Positions 51,101 to 63,159 of a stretch of 64,000 nt of DNA are shown here, one piece after another (positions within the stretch are counted from its first letter, which is position 1; every line of letters begins with the position of its first letter). Source of the stretch: Sapria himalayana (Eukaryota; Streptophyta; Magnoliopsida; Malpighiales; Rafflesiaceae); assembly GCA_029783825.1 (NCBI GenBank), contig JAREIK010008139.1:23372-87371 (forward strand), in the 5' to 3' direction. Below the pieces are notes generated by a model that was given only the letters and a program-made list of their open reading frames with translations, did not search any database and was not told the origin of the DNA. The position numbers and the translations under genes were made by a program.

Positions 51101-52162
51101 ACATATCTTACATGTTGAAAGTGAGACTATTCGGCCATCCCAAGTTCTCAGTCTGAATGTGCTGATTCCAACCACCTTACATGGTTGGATGTTCCCCACC
51201 ACAGCATGGCCAGCTTCTTTCATGTCATATTTGCTGAACCACTCCAAGTGAGTGCTTATATGGAAGGAAGTATCAGTATCCATGATCCAAGAATCTGATC
51301 TTGCAATCATTGTGGAGGTTACCAACACCAAGTCTTCTCCATCATCTAGATCATCAAATGTCATAGCAGTAGTAGGTGGGGGGTTAGGTTGACCTTGCTG
51401 TTCCAGCCTTGCTCTTTTCTTCAGGAACTCAGTTATCCAATGCCCTTTTTGTTTACAGTAGTGACAAATTTCACCCTCCTTTGACCTCTTCTATAACTTA
51501 TTTCCCTTCTTCTTGAATGGAACAGGTTGTGGTCTCCTGTTTTTCACCTCCAATCTAGCACGATGTTCAAGTCTTTCAACCATAGCCTTCTGCCTCATCT
51601 CTCTAGAGTGTAGGACAGCCCGAACATCCTCTAGTGCAATCTTTTTCTTTCCCACAATGAGTGATTCAACAAAATTTTCATAGGAAGGCGGAAGATAAAC
51701 TAAAAGTAGAAGTACAACATCCTCATCTTCCACCTTAGCATCCACACGTTTAAGGTCCATGAGGATGCTGTTTAAGTCATCCAGATGCTTCTTCAAAGAG
51801 GTCCCTCTTGCATCCTCAGTGTGAATAGCCTTCTCTTCACCAGAAGCTTGTTCATCAATGATTTAGTTATGTACAGTGTCTCAAGCTTGAGCCATAGTCC
51901 TGCAGCAGATTCCTCATCTGCTACCTCAGCAATGACTTCATCCGACAAGCTCAACAGAATGGTGGAGTGTGTTTTCTCTTCACAGTCTCTAATGCTCAGC
52001 CTCAGTTATTCCAAGAGCAGCAGTAGTGTATGGACCTAAGCCTTGAACAAGAGGACTCCAAATATCGAAATTTTTCAAATGTGCTCGCATTTTAATCTGC
52101 CACATACTAAACCCGTTTCTGCCATTGAATTCCTCAATCGTTGTGTTTAGGGTTCCATCCAT
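48166..52162 (-). pseudogene. Inner copia Gag-Pol polyprotein, broken
   Basis: Start ATG at 52160-52162 (MDGTLNTTIEEFNG). Order on the minus strand: Gag with the IKMRAHL and LDDLNSILMDLK blocks (51500-52162), and a CCHC knuckle CHYCKQKGHW with the last Cys lost (about 51440-51480). Then protease with SWIMDTDTSFH (active-site DSGA altered to DTDT, about 51255-51290), a GAG-preintegrase region RLWHMQLAHMGEKGM (about 50840-50885) and integrase with DYWGPSR, DDYSRMSWV, DNGLEF and TPQQN (50350-50720). RT follows with VDYNEIFS, LDVKTIFLHEELDEEI and YVDDILIA (48964-49530; YVDD about 49115), then the RT/RNase H junction with SAVGSLMYLMVCTRPD (48706-48927) and RNase H with the SSTEVEYMA and KHINVRYHF blocks (48170-48600). 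The stop is at 48166-48168. Numerous stops and frameshifts make it inactive, but every domain is present. Confidence 0.92.
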
Positions 52163-52237
52163 TTCAACAGAATATCGCTTGTACAGAAAAATCACAAACC
52201 CTAATAGCACAATTTCTCGAAAAATTTTTCAAACCTT

Positions 52238-52249
52238 GCTATGATACCA
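52238..52249 (-). promoter_or_regulatory. Primer-binding site of inner copia
   Basis: On the minus strand TGGTATCATAGC lies two bases inside the 5' LTR; it matches the initiator tRNA-Met type site TGGTATCAGAGC with one change. Confidence 0.85.
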
Positions 52250-52251
52250 AT

Positions 52252-52835
52252 TGTTAGGAAATTGCACTTCCACGGTAGTGAGATTAAGATACAGAAACAA
52301 CAGAAATAACAGAAAACAAGCAATATATATATTCAATCCAGCAACCATCTATGACAAAATCAAAAAAAAAATGAGACAAAAACACAGAAAATAACATGGT
52401 TCACTAGTCACTCAGTACGACTAGCTACATCCACTAGAAAATGCTTATGCATTACAGATTAAACCAAGAGAAATTATCTTATAGTATGAAGCACACAAAA
52501 TAGTTGCGATAAATCATGCAGAGAAAAGAGAGATAGATGATGAACAGTTCCATGGGTCCAAAAACAACCACCCGAAAATAAAATTACAAAACATTTTATG
52601 TTAAAAATTTTCTCGGTTCATTTAACCGGAACGGGTTGGATCATGGGATGGGTCAGGCTCTACTCCAAAAATTTCGACCTGCTGTCCAGAGAGTGGGACC
52701 TCCGTTATTGTGCTACTATTGCATCCCTGGCCTTTTAATATTTCCTTTCCTGCACTTACATGAAAATATTAAAATAGAAAAAATATTTGGTTATACAAAC
52801 AGATTATTAAAAAATTTCAAATTACATATACAGCA
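52252..52835 (-). repeat. 5' LTR of inner copia (right)
   Basis: This 584-bp partner of 47523-48097 starts TGTTAGGAAATT and ends TACAGCA on the plus strand. Confidence 0.9.
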
Positions 52836-52840
52836 TAATA

Positions 52841-53586
52841 CCTTATTTAAATGCAAGATGATAGAAGTGAGACCTATTGGAATTCATGTGCTCAAAAAGA
52901 TTGGGTATATTGAGAATCTAGAAAGGATGGGCTTCCCATTGAGCCAAGGGTTAGATACTGATTTTGTTTTTGCTATCATTGCCTAAAACTATAATCAATT
53001 TGTCATGAATTACACCATAAGCAAAATTTCCAAAACTTTGTCTGAGTTGTTATGCAATGTGAGAACTATTGAACAAAATCTTAAAAAGATTAAATCCATA
53101 ATGATTGTGCAAAAGGGAAAAGGAAAACATAAATCCAAAGATAAGGGTAACCCCCAAACTAATGGCAAGGCAAAATCTTCTGCATTGAAACCTAAGTGAG
53201 GGGTGGCTAAGGAATGTACTTGCTTCCACTATGGTCAAATCGGACATTGGAAAAGGAACAGCAAACAATACTTTGAAGAATTGAACAGGAAGAATGGAAG
53301 TGAGACTTTTACCTCTGATATTTTTGTTATTGAAAGCAATTTATCTACTTCTTCAATATGGGTGTTAAATATCAGATGTGCTTCTCACATTTATAATAAT
53401 GCACAGGATCTTAGAAAGGGTAGATTATTGACAAAAAGCAATGTGTTAAATGAGAAATGTATATCTAAACTCCATAAATATTTACTTATAAACTCATTTG
53501 ATCTTCAATCAAATGAAGTATGCGAGTCTTTTCTATTAGGCAAAATGACTATAACTCCTTTTATTGGTCAAAAAATGGTCAAATGA
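52841..53586 (+). pseudogene. Outer copia gag, second part with zinc knuckle
   Basis: It resumes exactly where the first part was cut: ALFKCKM, then VLKKIGYIENLERMGFPLSQ (52880-52945) and, after a frame change, ISKTLSELLCNVRTIEQNLKK (53020-53085), typical of copia Gag. A Lys-rich stretch (KGKGKHKSKDKG, 53110-53150) precedes a decayed CCHC knuckle CFHYGQIGHWKRN (53218-53260, second and last Cys lost). Protease-like WVLNIRCASHI (DSGCASH in the family) lies near 53358-53390, followed by a KGRLLTK-type pre-integrase block up to 53586. Confidence 0.85.
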
Positions 53587-54301
53587 TTTGTTAGGACATA
53601 TACACAATGATGTATGTGGCTCTTTCAATATAATAACTAGAGAAGGCTACTAGTATTTCATTACATTTACTGATGATATCAGTAGTTATGGCTATATGTA
53701 TTTATTGAAACAAAAGTCAGAATCCTTTGAAAATTTCAAAGAATTAAAAAATCAAGTACAAAATCAACATGGAAAAAAGTATTAAGGTGCTTAGATCAGA
53801 TCAAGGTGGTGAATACTTAAGCCAAGAGTTTCGTGGTCATCTAGTTTAATCTGGGATCATATCCCAACTCACTCTGCCTAGAACACCACAATGAAATGGT
53901 ATATCAGAAAGGAGGAATCATACTCTGTTAGACATTGGTATGATCAATAATGGGTCATGTAGATCTTCCTTCTTCCAAATAGAGTTATGCTCTAAGGATA
54001 GCTTCTTTCACCATTAACCGTGTTCCATCTAAGGTAGTTACAAAGACAACATATCAGATATGGCCAGTAAAGAGTCTCAAAATGTCTTCCATGAAGATAT
54101 AGCATTGTGAACCTTATGTTAGACTGTCAAGTCTTAGAGAAACTAGGACTCAATTCAGACAAATGCTATTTTTTAGGATATCCCAATGAAACAAAAGGAT
54201 ACTACTTTTATATTCACACACAAGGAAAAGTGATTGTCGCAAGAAATGATGTTTTTCTAGAAAGAGAATTTATTTCTAGAAAAACTAGTGGGAGAAAATA
54301 A
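53587..54301 (+). pseudogene. Outer copia integrase, degenerate
   Basis: The landmarks are NDLLGHIHNDVCG (about 53590), YFITFTDDISSYGYMYLLKQKSESF (two catalytic-region Asp residues; about 53655-53730, quoted only in part as FTDDIS), LRSDQGGEYLS-type sequence near 53790-53820, TLLDI near 53925, and a C-terminal domain DKCYFLGYPNETKGYYFY then KVIVARNDVFLERE (54157-54270). It is broken into several frames by indels and stops. Confidence 0.8.
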
Positions 54302-54414
54302 GATCTTAAAGAAATTGGAGATATACAAACTAACATTGAGTCCAGATTCTAAGAAATGGCTGGTTTCCATGAGATCTGAAATGGAATACATGTATACCAA
54401 CCAAGCATGTTCTT

Positions 54415-55042
54415 AGCTTGATCCACCTAAAGGGATAAATCTCATTGGGTGAAATTGGGTTTTTAAAAGAAAAATTGACATGGATGGTAATGTGCATACC
54501 TTTAAAGCGATATTAGTTGCTTAAGGTTTTAAAAAAATTCATGGTATAGACTGTGATGAAATCTTCTCACTAGTTGCGATGCTTAATTCCATTCGAAATT
54601 AACTTGTGATTACAAATTACCATGATTATGAAATCTGGAAAATGAATGTAAAATCTACATTCCTTAATCAGAATCTATTTGAGGGTGTGTACAAGACACA
54701 ACCTGAAGGTTTTGTTGATCTAAAGGATGCTACAAAGATATGTAAGTTGCAAAAGTATATTTATGGATTAAAGCAAGCTTCAAGAAGTTGGAATCTTCGA
54801 TTTGATAATGTAATCAAAGAGTTTGGCTTTATTAAGATTGAAGATAAACCTTATGTCTACAAAAGGATTAGTGGGAGTATAGTATTCTTTCTTATTTTAT
54901 ATATAGATGATATACTTCTCATTAGAAATGATATCTCTTTCTTACAATAAATAAAGGCTTAGCTTGGAAATTATTTCTCAAAGAAAGACTTACGTGAAGC
55001 TGCCTATATATTAATCTTTAAGATCTATAGAGATAGATCAAA
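54415..55042 (+). pseudogene. Outer copia reverse transcriptase, truncated by CACTA C
   Basis: RT blocks are present on the plus strand: NWVFKRKIDMDGNVHTFKA (about 54450-54510), GIDCDEIFS (about 54545), MNVKSTFLNQNLFEGVY (54642-54695), YIYGLKQASRSWN (54758-54796) and the catalytic YIDDILLI (54901-54925). It then stops after SKKDLREAAYIL and KIYRDRSN at 55042, where the CACTA terminal repeat begins in mid-domain. The remaining RT and RNase H are not in the window. Confidence 0.85.
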
Positions 55043-55670
55043 TACTACAAAAAAATGTTCATTTAGCTAGAGAATTTTAGCCAGGGATCAATCCCTAACT
55101 AAATTGCGAGAGATTAGCTAGGGAATAGCATGGGATTTATGATTTTTCATTGAAATAAAAATTTGCAATGGATTAATGATAGAATAGCCACGTAAATTCC
55201 ACACAAAGAAAAGCGGAGAATTTAGTGATGGATTTAGTGATGGAATTTCTCTAGTAATTTCAATCGGAATATAGTGACGAATTTAGCGACACGATTTCCC
55301 TACCTAATTTCATCCAAAATATAGCAATGGACTTAACGATAGAATTTTCTTAGCAAATTAAATCTAGAATATAATGATGGATTTAGAGATGGAAACTACC
55401 TAGCTAATTAATTGCAGAATATAGTGACGGATTTAGCGATGAAATTTCTCTAGCAAATTTCATCCGGAATATAGTGACTGATTTAGGGACGAAATTTTCC
55501 TAGCTAATTTCATCCGGAAAATAGTGAAGAATTTAGCGATGAAATTTCCCTAGCTAATAAAATCAAGAATATAACGATGGATTTAATGACAGAACTTTCC
55601 TACTAATTACATCTAGAATATTACTATGGATTTAGAGATGGAATTTCTCTAGCCAATCTTTAATTATTTA
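55043..55670. repeat. Terminal repeat and subterminal array of element C
   Basis: The terminal repeat at 55043-55057 is followed by about nine units carrying GGATTTAG(C/A)GA(T/C)(G/A)GAA and TTCCCTAGCTAAT motifs, the complement of those in A and B. Confidence 0.85.
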
Positions 55671-56784
55671 ATTTTTTAATTTATTATTTGTTTTAATATT
55701 TTATTTAATTTTGTTTATCAAATGTATGTTATAGTCTATAGATGAGCGATTTTTGAAAGACACATTCTCCTCGTAAAATTATAAAAAATGATATTAAAAT
55801 AAATAATTTAAAATATATAAAAATACAAAAAATATTTAGATTAATAAGGACTAAAATAACTATTTTTATGATTATAAATTTTTAAAAAAAGTATACAAAA
55901 AATTGTATGTCTTATTATATGAAGTTTATAAATTTTGTAGCTATTTGATTTTTTTTATTATAAGGCTAAACATATATTTTTTTTGAAAGTGTTTATATAT
56001 TTATTGTTTAATTAATTTTATAATAAAAAAATTACAAGGTGTTTGTTTTTCATGTGTACTTGCTACACACACATGAATTTTGTTGAAAATATTTTGATAA
56101 TAAATAAAAAAAATGAGTCTTTTTGTAATTTATATATTTATTGTTTATTTAAAGTTTTTTTATTGAAAAATTTAAATATTATGGTAAAATATATAGTTAC
56201 CTATTGTCAAGACTCATAAGACAACTCTAACAAGTGCCTAAGACCTCCACAGTTCGCCTCTATCTCTTGACACCGATGCATCAAAACCTAATCGAAGAGT
56301 AAGTTAGAATTTCTTATTGATTTGAAGTACGTTTTTTACCCTAATTCTTCATCGATTATCTTAATGGAAAAGTGTGTGTTTTGATTCTTTTATTTTTTAT
56401 TTCGAAATTCTTCTTCATTAATCACCATGGTATGCTTGGAATGCTTTTATAATTGATTTTCATACATACTTCATGCATGTGTGATATAATGCATTCTCAT
56501 TATGTGGATGTTGATGCTGCATAGCATGTATGCCGACTTTATTTTTATTTTTTTTCAACTCGACAGCCTTGTGATTTTTAATGTTAATCACGAAAAGGGT
56601 GTTGGTGTTTGTGGTGAGCAGTGTGTATATAACAATATATTTAATATTTAAATAATAAATTATGTAAATATGATAATTCCACGATTAATACCACATAAAT
56701 ATATATGTGTATTTTACTATATCTATAACTATAAAAATAGTATACATGAACATAACTATTTATAGATATAACAACATATATTTA

Positions 56785-56840
56785 ATACACATATACATAC
56801 ATACATACATACATATACATATATATATATATATATATGT
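56785..56840. repeat. (ACAT)n/(TA)n microsatellite
   Basis: Tandem CATA units run directly into a TA run in arm C. Confidence 0.9.
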
Positions 56841-57997
56841 AGTTAATAATGTGAATATCAACATATTACTATAATTAATTGTATTTATCTACATCAATAC
56901 CTATACATAGCTATATGTATAAATATATATAATTACATGAAAAACTATATATAACTACATCTGCAACATGTATAACTACATGCTTCAGAAACTAGACATC
57001 CATTCATATCATCATCTCATTCATACATATTTTTTTTTTGGATATTGTATTAATCTTTATCAATTTCCATATATTTTAGGAACTTAAATTTAATTTTTCC
57101 AACCTTAAATGTATTTTTATTGTATTTTTATATGTTTGTATAAATCATTATGATTTAATATGTTTAGGGTTTGTATTTTTGTTTCACTTAATATCATTTA
57201 ACTAAAATTGATTTCTAATAAAATGTACATTTATTTAAATTCATGTTGTAAATTTCTAAACAAATAATAATATGTTTGTGTAATAATTTTTATAAAAATT
57301 TTCTAAAATATATATGTGATGTAGTTTCAATTTACAAAGATAAAACTTTAAAAATAAAATTCATTTACAAAATAAAATTTGTACCTCATAATATGCAATA
57401 TGTTATATTTATTATAAATAAATAATGTTTGAAATGTATCTATTAATTACAAAAAAACATTGTGATGTATTCAACTTGAAACAAAATTTAAAAATAATTA
57501 TTAAAAAAACAAATTATTATATTTATATGGTCATTTATATATTTTGAATAAAATAAAAAAAATAATTACTTGTAAAAAAATTTACTCATATATTTATATG
57601 GTAATCTATTTCTTTTGAACATAATTAAAGCTATAATTGATTTTTTACAAAACATTAAAGGCATGTAATTATATGCACAATATTATATTTGTTTGAATAT
57701 TAAAGTTTCTAAAATTTTATTAATAACAATAAATAATAGGTAGAAATTTATCATAGTCATTAATATTTTAATAAAAAAATTATATAGAAAAACAAAAACA
57801 ATATTATCTATTTATGAACTATATTTTCATTTTTAACATAATTGTAAAAAGAAAATAATTTACAAATATGTCAAATTCATTTATTTATATAAGTATAATG
57901 ATAGTTATTTTAATATAAATATTAAAAAAACAACTATTTGAATAATATAGAAGCTCATATATTTAATTCATAATTTCATTTTATGCATTAATATGCT

Positions 57998-58042
57998 TCA
58001 CACACACACACACACATGCACACACACCCACACATGCACACA

Positions 58043-58082
<40 letters not shown>
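57998..58082. repeat. (CA)n microsatellite
   Basis: CA-rich tract with CACC interruptions. The equivalent site in A (11930-11951) and B (19590-19635) holds a shorter GT tract on the plus strand, as expected for the inverted copy. Confidence 0.92.
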
Positions 58083-58083
<1 letters not shown>

Positions 58084-59125
58084 GCATACAAATATTTGAT
58101 TTAAATATAAAGAATTTATAATATTTTATAAATTGTGTACAATATATAATATTTTATTTTAATTAAACTTTCAAAATGAAAAAATTTTAAATACATTTAA
58201 TCACACGTGCGCGCGCACACAGACACAAACACACACACACACACATATATATAATAGTTTCAAGTGTAACTTTAAAAATACATTATGTATATAGGTATAT
58301 GTGTGTGTTTGTGTGGGTGTACAGTAGTATATGCATGCATACAAGTATATACACACTACTTTGAAAATGTAGATACATGTGTGAATATATACAAAAGTAC
58401 AAATATGTGTATGCTGATATATAATGAATAGTAATGTATATAGATGGATAAATGTGAGTGTGTGTGTAGGGCAGTGTATATGCACAAATATAATTATGCA
58501 TATATATGTAAATATCAACATTGATTTTGAGAAGAAGAATACTTGAGCACATAAATATTAACATGTTCCACAAATTCGTAAGAGCATGAGCAGAAAGTGA
58601 CATTATTACAAGATACAACTACTCTCCCAACTATAACACTTTGCCTCAAATTTTGATCATAGTACTACTTGTAATGATAAGGTTCATTCAATACTACATA
58701 CCATGGAGTTACATTTTCATTCAACATACCATGGAGTTACATTTTTATTCAATATTATAATTTCTTCAAATAAAAAAAATCTATCTAATATCTTCTTCAA
58801 CAACTCTTCTATCTTTTTTTTCTAGTCTTGATAAGCTATTATCAATTTTGCTTATATGTACATTTCTTACCTAATATCTCTAGTTCAAAATATTGTAATA
58901 GTAAAATTCATCAAATCAATCTAGACCTGACATCTTTCTTTTTTATGATATATTTGATTATAGAATATTTAGTATATGACTTTAGTTCCCACTAAATATG
59001 ATATTAACTTGCCAAAAGAAAAGATTGTTGATACAAGTTTTTTCACTATAGTGGTGTAATTTAATTGGGTATTTGAGAGTGTGTTATTATCATAATATAT
59101 GATAAAGATTTATAAATATTTGTAG

Positions 59126-62071
59126 TGTGTATATAACAACATATTTTCTAATATGTAAACTTTTTTTAAAAAAAATATACAAAAATATTAATTGATATTA
59201 TGGTTTATTATTATTGAGACACAAAAATAATAATAATAGTCAAATAATCAAATATATCTTGAATCACTCAGAGAATAAAAGCAATTCCATACGTATTTTC
59301 ATATATTTGTGAATATAAATAGGACCACAGCATACATCTTCTTGAGAAAACCTAATAAAAGATTTACAATATTGAAAACATTTTTAATATAAATCCTAAA
59401 GAATAAGAGAAACTATATTCTCATATTTTTCTTTATATCTAGTAGAGATAACAATGGAAAACTCATCGATAAATAATCACATAAACATAAGTTGAAATAA
59501 AATAATTTTTCATTTAAATATATTACTTAAAAATTAAAAAAATATTTAAATCATTGAGCAATTCGAATCTTTTATAAAAAAAATATCTGAATATAAAAAT
59601 ATTCAATTCATTAATATATATAATAATAGTATCAACTATAGTAATATAACACACCTTTCCTCCAAGTCATATTTATAGAAATAATATATGTAACTCAAAA
59701 AAATCATAAAAATGCGAATCTTAAAGACTTTTCCAAATACATTTCATTATTTAAATCATTATGATTAAATGTATTATTAAAAATTAATTATTAATTAAAT
59801 AAAACAAGAATGAGATATAATTTATACTATAAGTTTAAATATCTATAGAGGCAAAAGCATAAAATAACAAGTTGAATAATTAGTAAGTCAAGACATAATT
59901 CTTGAGACATTGAGGTATAAAAACTTTTAATTCAAAATAAGATCAAAGTTTTATATATATATATATATAATATAATTAATTCATCAAAATTAAAAAATAT
60001 TATTAGTTTCTTACTTATTCAAAAAATCATAATTAAGTAACAAAATAAAAAATAAAATTATACTAATATTTCTTTTTATAAAAAAAACACAATCATTAAA
60101 TAACATAAAAGTAGATTTAAATATATATGATTAAAATATTTTAACATAAATTCTCTTCTCTAATATCATCATTATTTTTATCTAGTATATAAGTAGTTAG
60201 AAAGTTTGTACTATCAAATGATTGATTTCATATTAAATAAATATGAAATCATCACAATTTATATGAATTTTCATCTATAATAATTCGTGTCAAACTCAAC
60301 TTACTCATATTATTATATGTTCTAGCTAAATGATATTTAAGATTAAGAAAATCATTAAAAAAATGACCAAAAAATTCCTAAGAAAATCCAAATGTGAGTT
60401 AACTTGAAAACAATCTCTTTAACCTCACATAGATTGCCACGACAAAAATAATATTTAAAGAAATTATATAACTCAATTACTAATTTGTGGTAATGATGAA
60501 TTGTAGTTATATTATTTTTGAATACTATAATGGCCTAGAAAGACATGAGATGACTTAATTTATTTTCTTACTTTTAAAGAAACATTTGAACAAAATTCAT
60601 ACCCCCTACAACATGAATGATAAATGATGTGATTAAATAATTGATAAGAAATACAATTTGATAAAAATAAAAGAAGGTATCAATATGATTAAGTAATTTG
60701 TAATCATAATTGATTCATCCTAAAATGTCTTATAAAAAAAGTTTTGAAGTTGTCTTAATTGAATATTTTTTATAATCTCTAAATTTTCAATAAGAAAATA
60801 ATATGACTACATAAAATACAAGATAAATCACTTTATGTTTTTTCAAGAAAAATACAAATTCTCACAATGTATATTATATAATAATATAATTTTTAAAAAT
60901 AATTATTTCATATTTTTAGTGAATATCAATGAGTTTTTAAAAATAATATATAAATATATAAAAATTATTTTTTTCCTTATGATATATGAATTATGTAATG
61001 CGATAATACTTATTTATAAAAATAGTTAACAAAATAATAAAAGTCATCTTACATAATAATATTATATAATATTCTAGGTAATCTAGATAAAATATATTTC
61101 TAATAATTTTTTCTTGACGTACTATAAAAACACTAGCATATTTTCTTAAGTGTACCTCATTATTAATATAAATAATCTATTTTATGCTTGATTTTATAAG
61201 TTTTAATTTATCAAAACAAAAAAATTAAACTGATAGTGAATAAAAAAAGAGTAATGAAAACTAGGCATCTAATTTATCCTCTGATATGACAAAAATAGGG
61301 ATAGACAACATGATCAATTCTTAGAAAAGTCATCCACAAAGTTATATAAATCCTACAAAAATATCTAAAAAAAACATGGTTAACTCTGAAATTAAAATTA
61401 AGTTATTTAGCATGATAACTCAAAATAATAAGATTAAAAATAATGTTATAACACATTGTAGATCATATAATATTAGCATTAGCGAGTATGGCCTCAGCTA
61501 CTATAAAAAAAGATTTAAGAAAAATAGAAATTTACCAAAAAAAAATTGTTAACTCATAGATTAACAATGCAAAAGTTAATAATTAAATTTGAAAAAAAAA
61601 ATATCAAGAAACTTTAACCTTGCGAGAAGATGAAGAACATGAAAAACTTAGAGAATATTTTAAAATACTTCACTCAATAAATTTATAGTATTTGTTGGCA
61701 CATTATGTTGTGAATTCTCAAAAAACCTAGAGGCATGCTCGACACATTTTATACTTATACCAATAGTAAAATTGAATTGTTAAAGAATACAATTCAAAGA
61801 ATTTAAGTTAAGTGGAAAATTGAAAAGATAAAATAATTGTACAGAATAATAAAATGAACATTGATACTATTATACAAAATAAGCATCATAGTAATATTAT
61901 TAACTATTATAAAATTAAAAAATTATAAAAAGATAAAAAGAAATTTATAAATAAATATATGTAATGTATCATGTTATAAATAGAGTGCACTCAAAAACTA
62001 AAGAATTAAAAGTATAAATAATTTTAAAAATAAGTAATTGAAAAAGTATGATTAGTACCGCTAACTTCAAA
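59126..62071. other. A-rich non-coding stretch, nothing recognised
   Basis: Nearly 3 kb of strongly AT-biased DNA, with A in excess on the plus strand. I see no transposon protein, terminal repeat, long open frame or tandem array. It lies between the end of arm C homology and the terminal repeat of E, so it is either the unrelated interior of C or the flank of E. Confidence 0.5.
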
Positions 62072-62525
62072 TACTACAAGAAAAATCTCATATAGCTAAA
62101 GACAATTTCCTAACAAAATGGGCATTTTCTATCCATAAATGGGATATAGTGACGGATTACCAACGGATCGGTTCCCTATCTAAATTGCTTCTTGATAAAT
62201 TTTAGCGAAGAATGTGTCCCTAGCTAAAAAGTTAGCGACGGAAATGTTACTTGCTAAAAAAAGAAAAATTCTATAGCTAAATTAGTAAGATAAATGAGAT
62301 ATTCCATCGCTAAACAAAAATAATGTCGGATTATTCCCTAACTAAAGTGTTGTCTATATATTTTAGCGTCGGATATAGTCCCTAGCTAAAAGATTTAGCG
62401 ATGGATTATCTGTCACTAATTTTAATATGTCACTATCTAAATTAGCTAGGGAAAATTCCCTAGCTAATTTAACAAGTGATTTTTCCTTTGCTAATTTATC
62501 AAGGGAATATTCCCTAGCCATTTTA
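62072..62525. repeat. Terminal and subterminal repeats of element E
   Basis: The terminal repeat is followed by about eight motif units; TCCCTAGCTAA and GTCGGATTATTCCCTAACTAA variants alternate. Confidence 0.8.
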
Positions 62526-63159
62526 ATTTCAAAAATAATTTCAGAATTTAAAAATTTTTAAATTTGTTATTAAATAATTTAATATTTTTATATCAAATTT
62601 AATAAAAATTGAAACTATAAAGAATTTATAATAAAAAAAATAATAAAATCATTTAAAATCATCATGTAAATTCAATATTCAGCATAACTGAAACAACAAA
62701 ATAACAAACTATTATTTTATCTTATTCATTAATGATTCTACCCACAGTGCATAAAGTATAATATATCTATTCATTAATATTGTTTTCTCTCCCTCTGCTC
62801 CCCCGATTATCATTTTTCTACTACGACAAAGCTGTCCGAATAACATCACGTAATATCTAGTGAAAAATCTCATCACTTATAGAAGCTTTGTAAGAGGAAC
62901 AATGTGGTATCGTATCTGTAACAAAATTAAACAACTCAGTCAAATTAACAAAAAAAGTTATGTTTTTATACATATATAATCCTGTAGTATATATATAAAT
63001 ATATACTAGCATTTCGTTTGTACATATATTACTATAGTATATGTAGATATAACAATATTATAATGTGTACATATAAATTAAGTACAAATATACTCAGTAT
63101 ATACGTACATAAAATACTACAATATTAAATGTACATATATACTGACTTTATTCATACGT
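62526..63159. other. Element E interior, non-coding AT-rich DNA
   Basis: This is AT-rich apart from 62780-62930, a short patch of mixed composition (TCCCTCTGCTCCCCCGATTA). No coding similarity is seen. Runs of (TA)- and TACATATA-like words precede the GC-rich island. Confidence 0.5.

Larger units (their letters stand above)
47523..52835 (-). mobile_element. Inner Ty1/copia retrotransposon, structurally complete (5.3 kb)
   Basis: Two related LTRs (47523-48097 and 52252-52835) both start TGTT and end CA. Next to the right LTR lies a complement primer-binding site, and next to the left LTR a polypurine tract, so the element is on the minus strand. Flanks TAAGA (47518-47522) and TAATA (52836-52840) are a 5-bp duplication with one mismatch. 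Domain order is Gag, protease, integrase, RT, RNase H, which is Ty1/copia. Integrase and Gag wording resembles the Tork/Tnt1 branch; that lineage call is tentative. It sits in the gag gene of the outer copia. Confidence 0.93.
43990..55042 (+). mobile_element. Outer Ty1/copia retrotransposon (5' LTR to RT; interrupted)
   Basis: Plus-strand copia order is preserved: long 5' LTR, primer-binding site, leader, gag (47157-47522, continuing 52841-53270), integrase, and reverse transcriptase up to 55042. It is split by the inner copia (47523-52835) and cut off by the CACTA end at 55043. The rest of RT, RNase H and the 3' LTR are not in the window and should lie beyond the right edge. The left end abuts the GATA array, with AGATA just before the LTR as the putative target duplication. 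Confidence 0.82.
55043..59125 (+). mobile_element. CACTA element C, 5' arm (inserted in outer copia RT)
   Basis: It starts TACTACAAAAAAATG at 55043 in mid-RT, preceded by AAA (possible 3-bp target duplication). The subterminal array is at 55060-55670. The arm then matches, in inverted order, A and B: the GCTACACACACATGAA block at 56050-56090, TATAACTATA words at 56700-56980, (CA)n at 58000-58080, the empty LINE site near 58350 and the TGCTCATGCTC complement at 58580-58600. Similarity stops at about 59125, which corresponds to base 8385 of A. No transposase follows, so C is truncated or its remainder lies elsewhere. Confidence 0.82.

Noticed and set aside
59120..59127. TTGTAGTG as a right terminal repeat closing a short element C
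   Set aside because: Five of the eight bases are already part of the conserved arm, no subterminal array precedes it, and no target duplication is visible.
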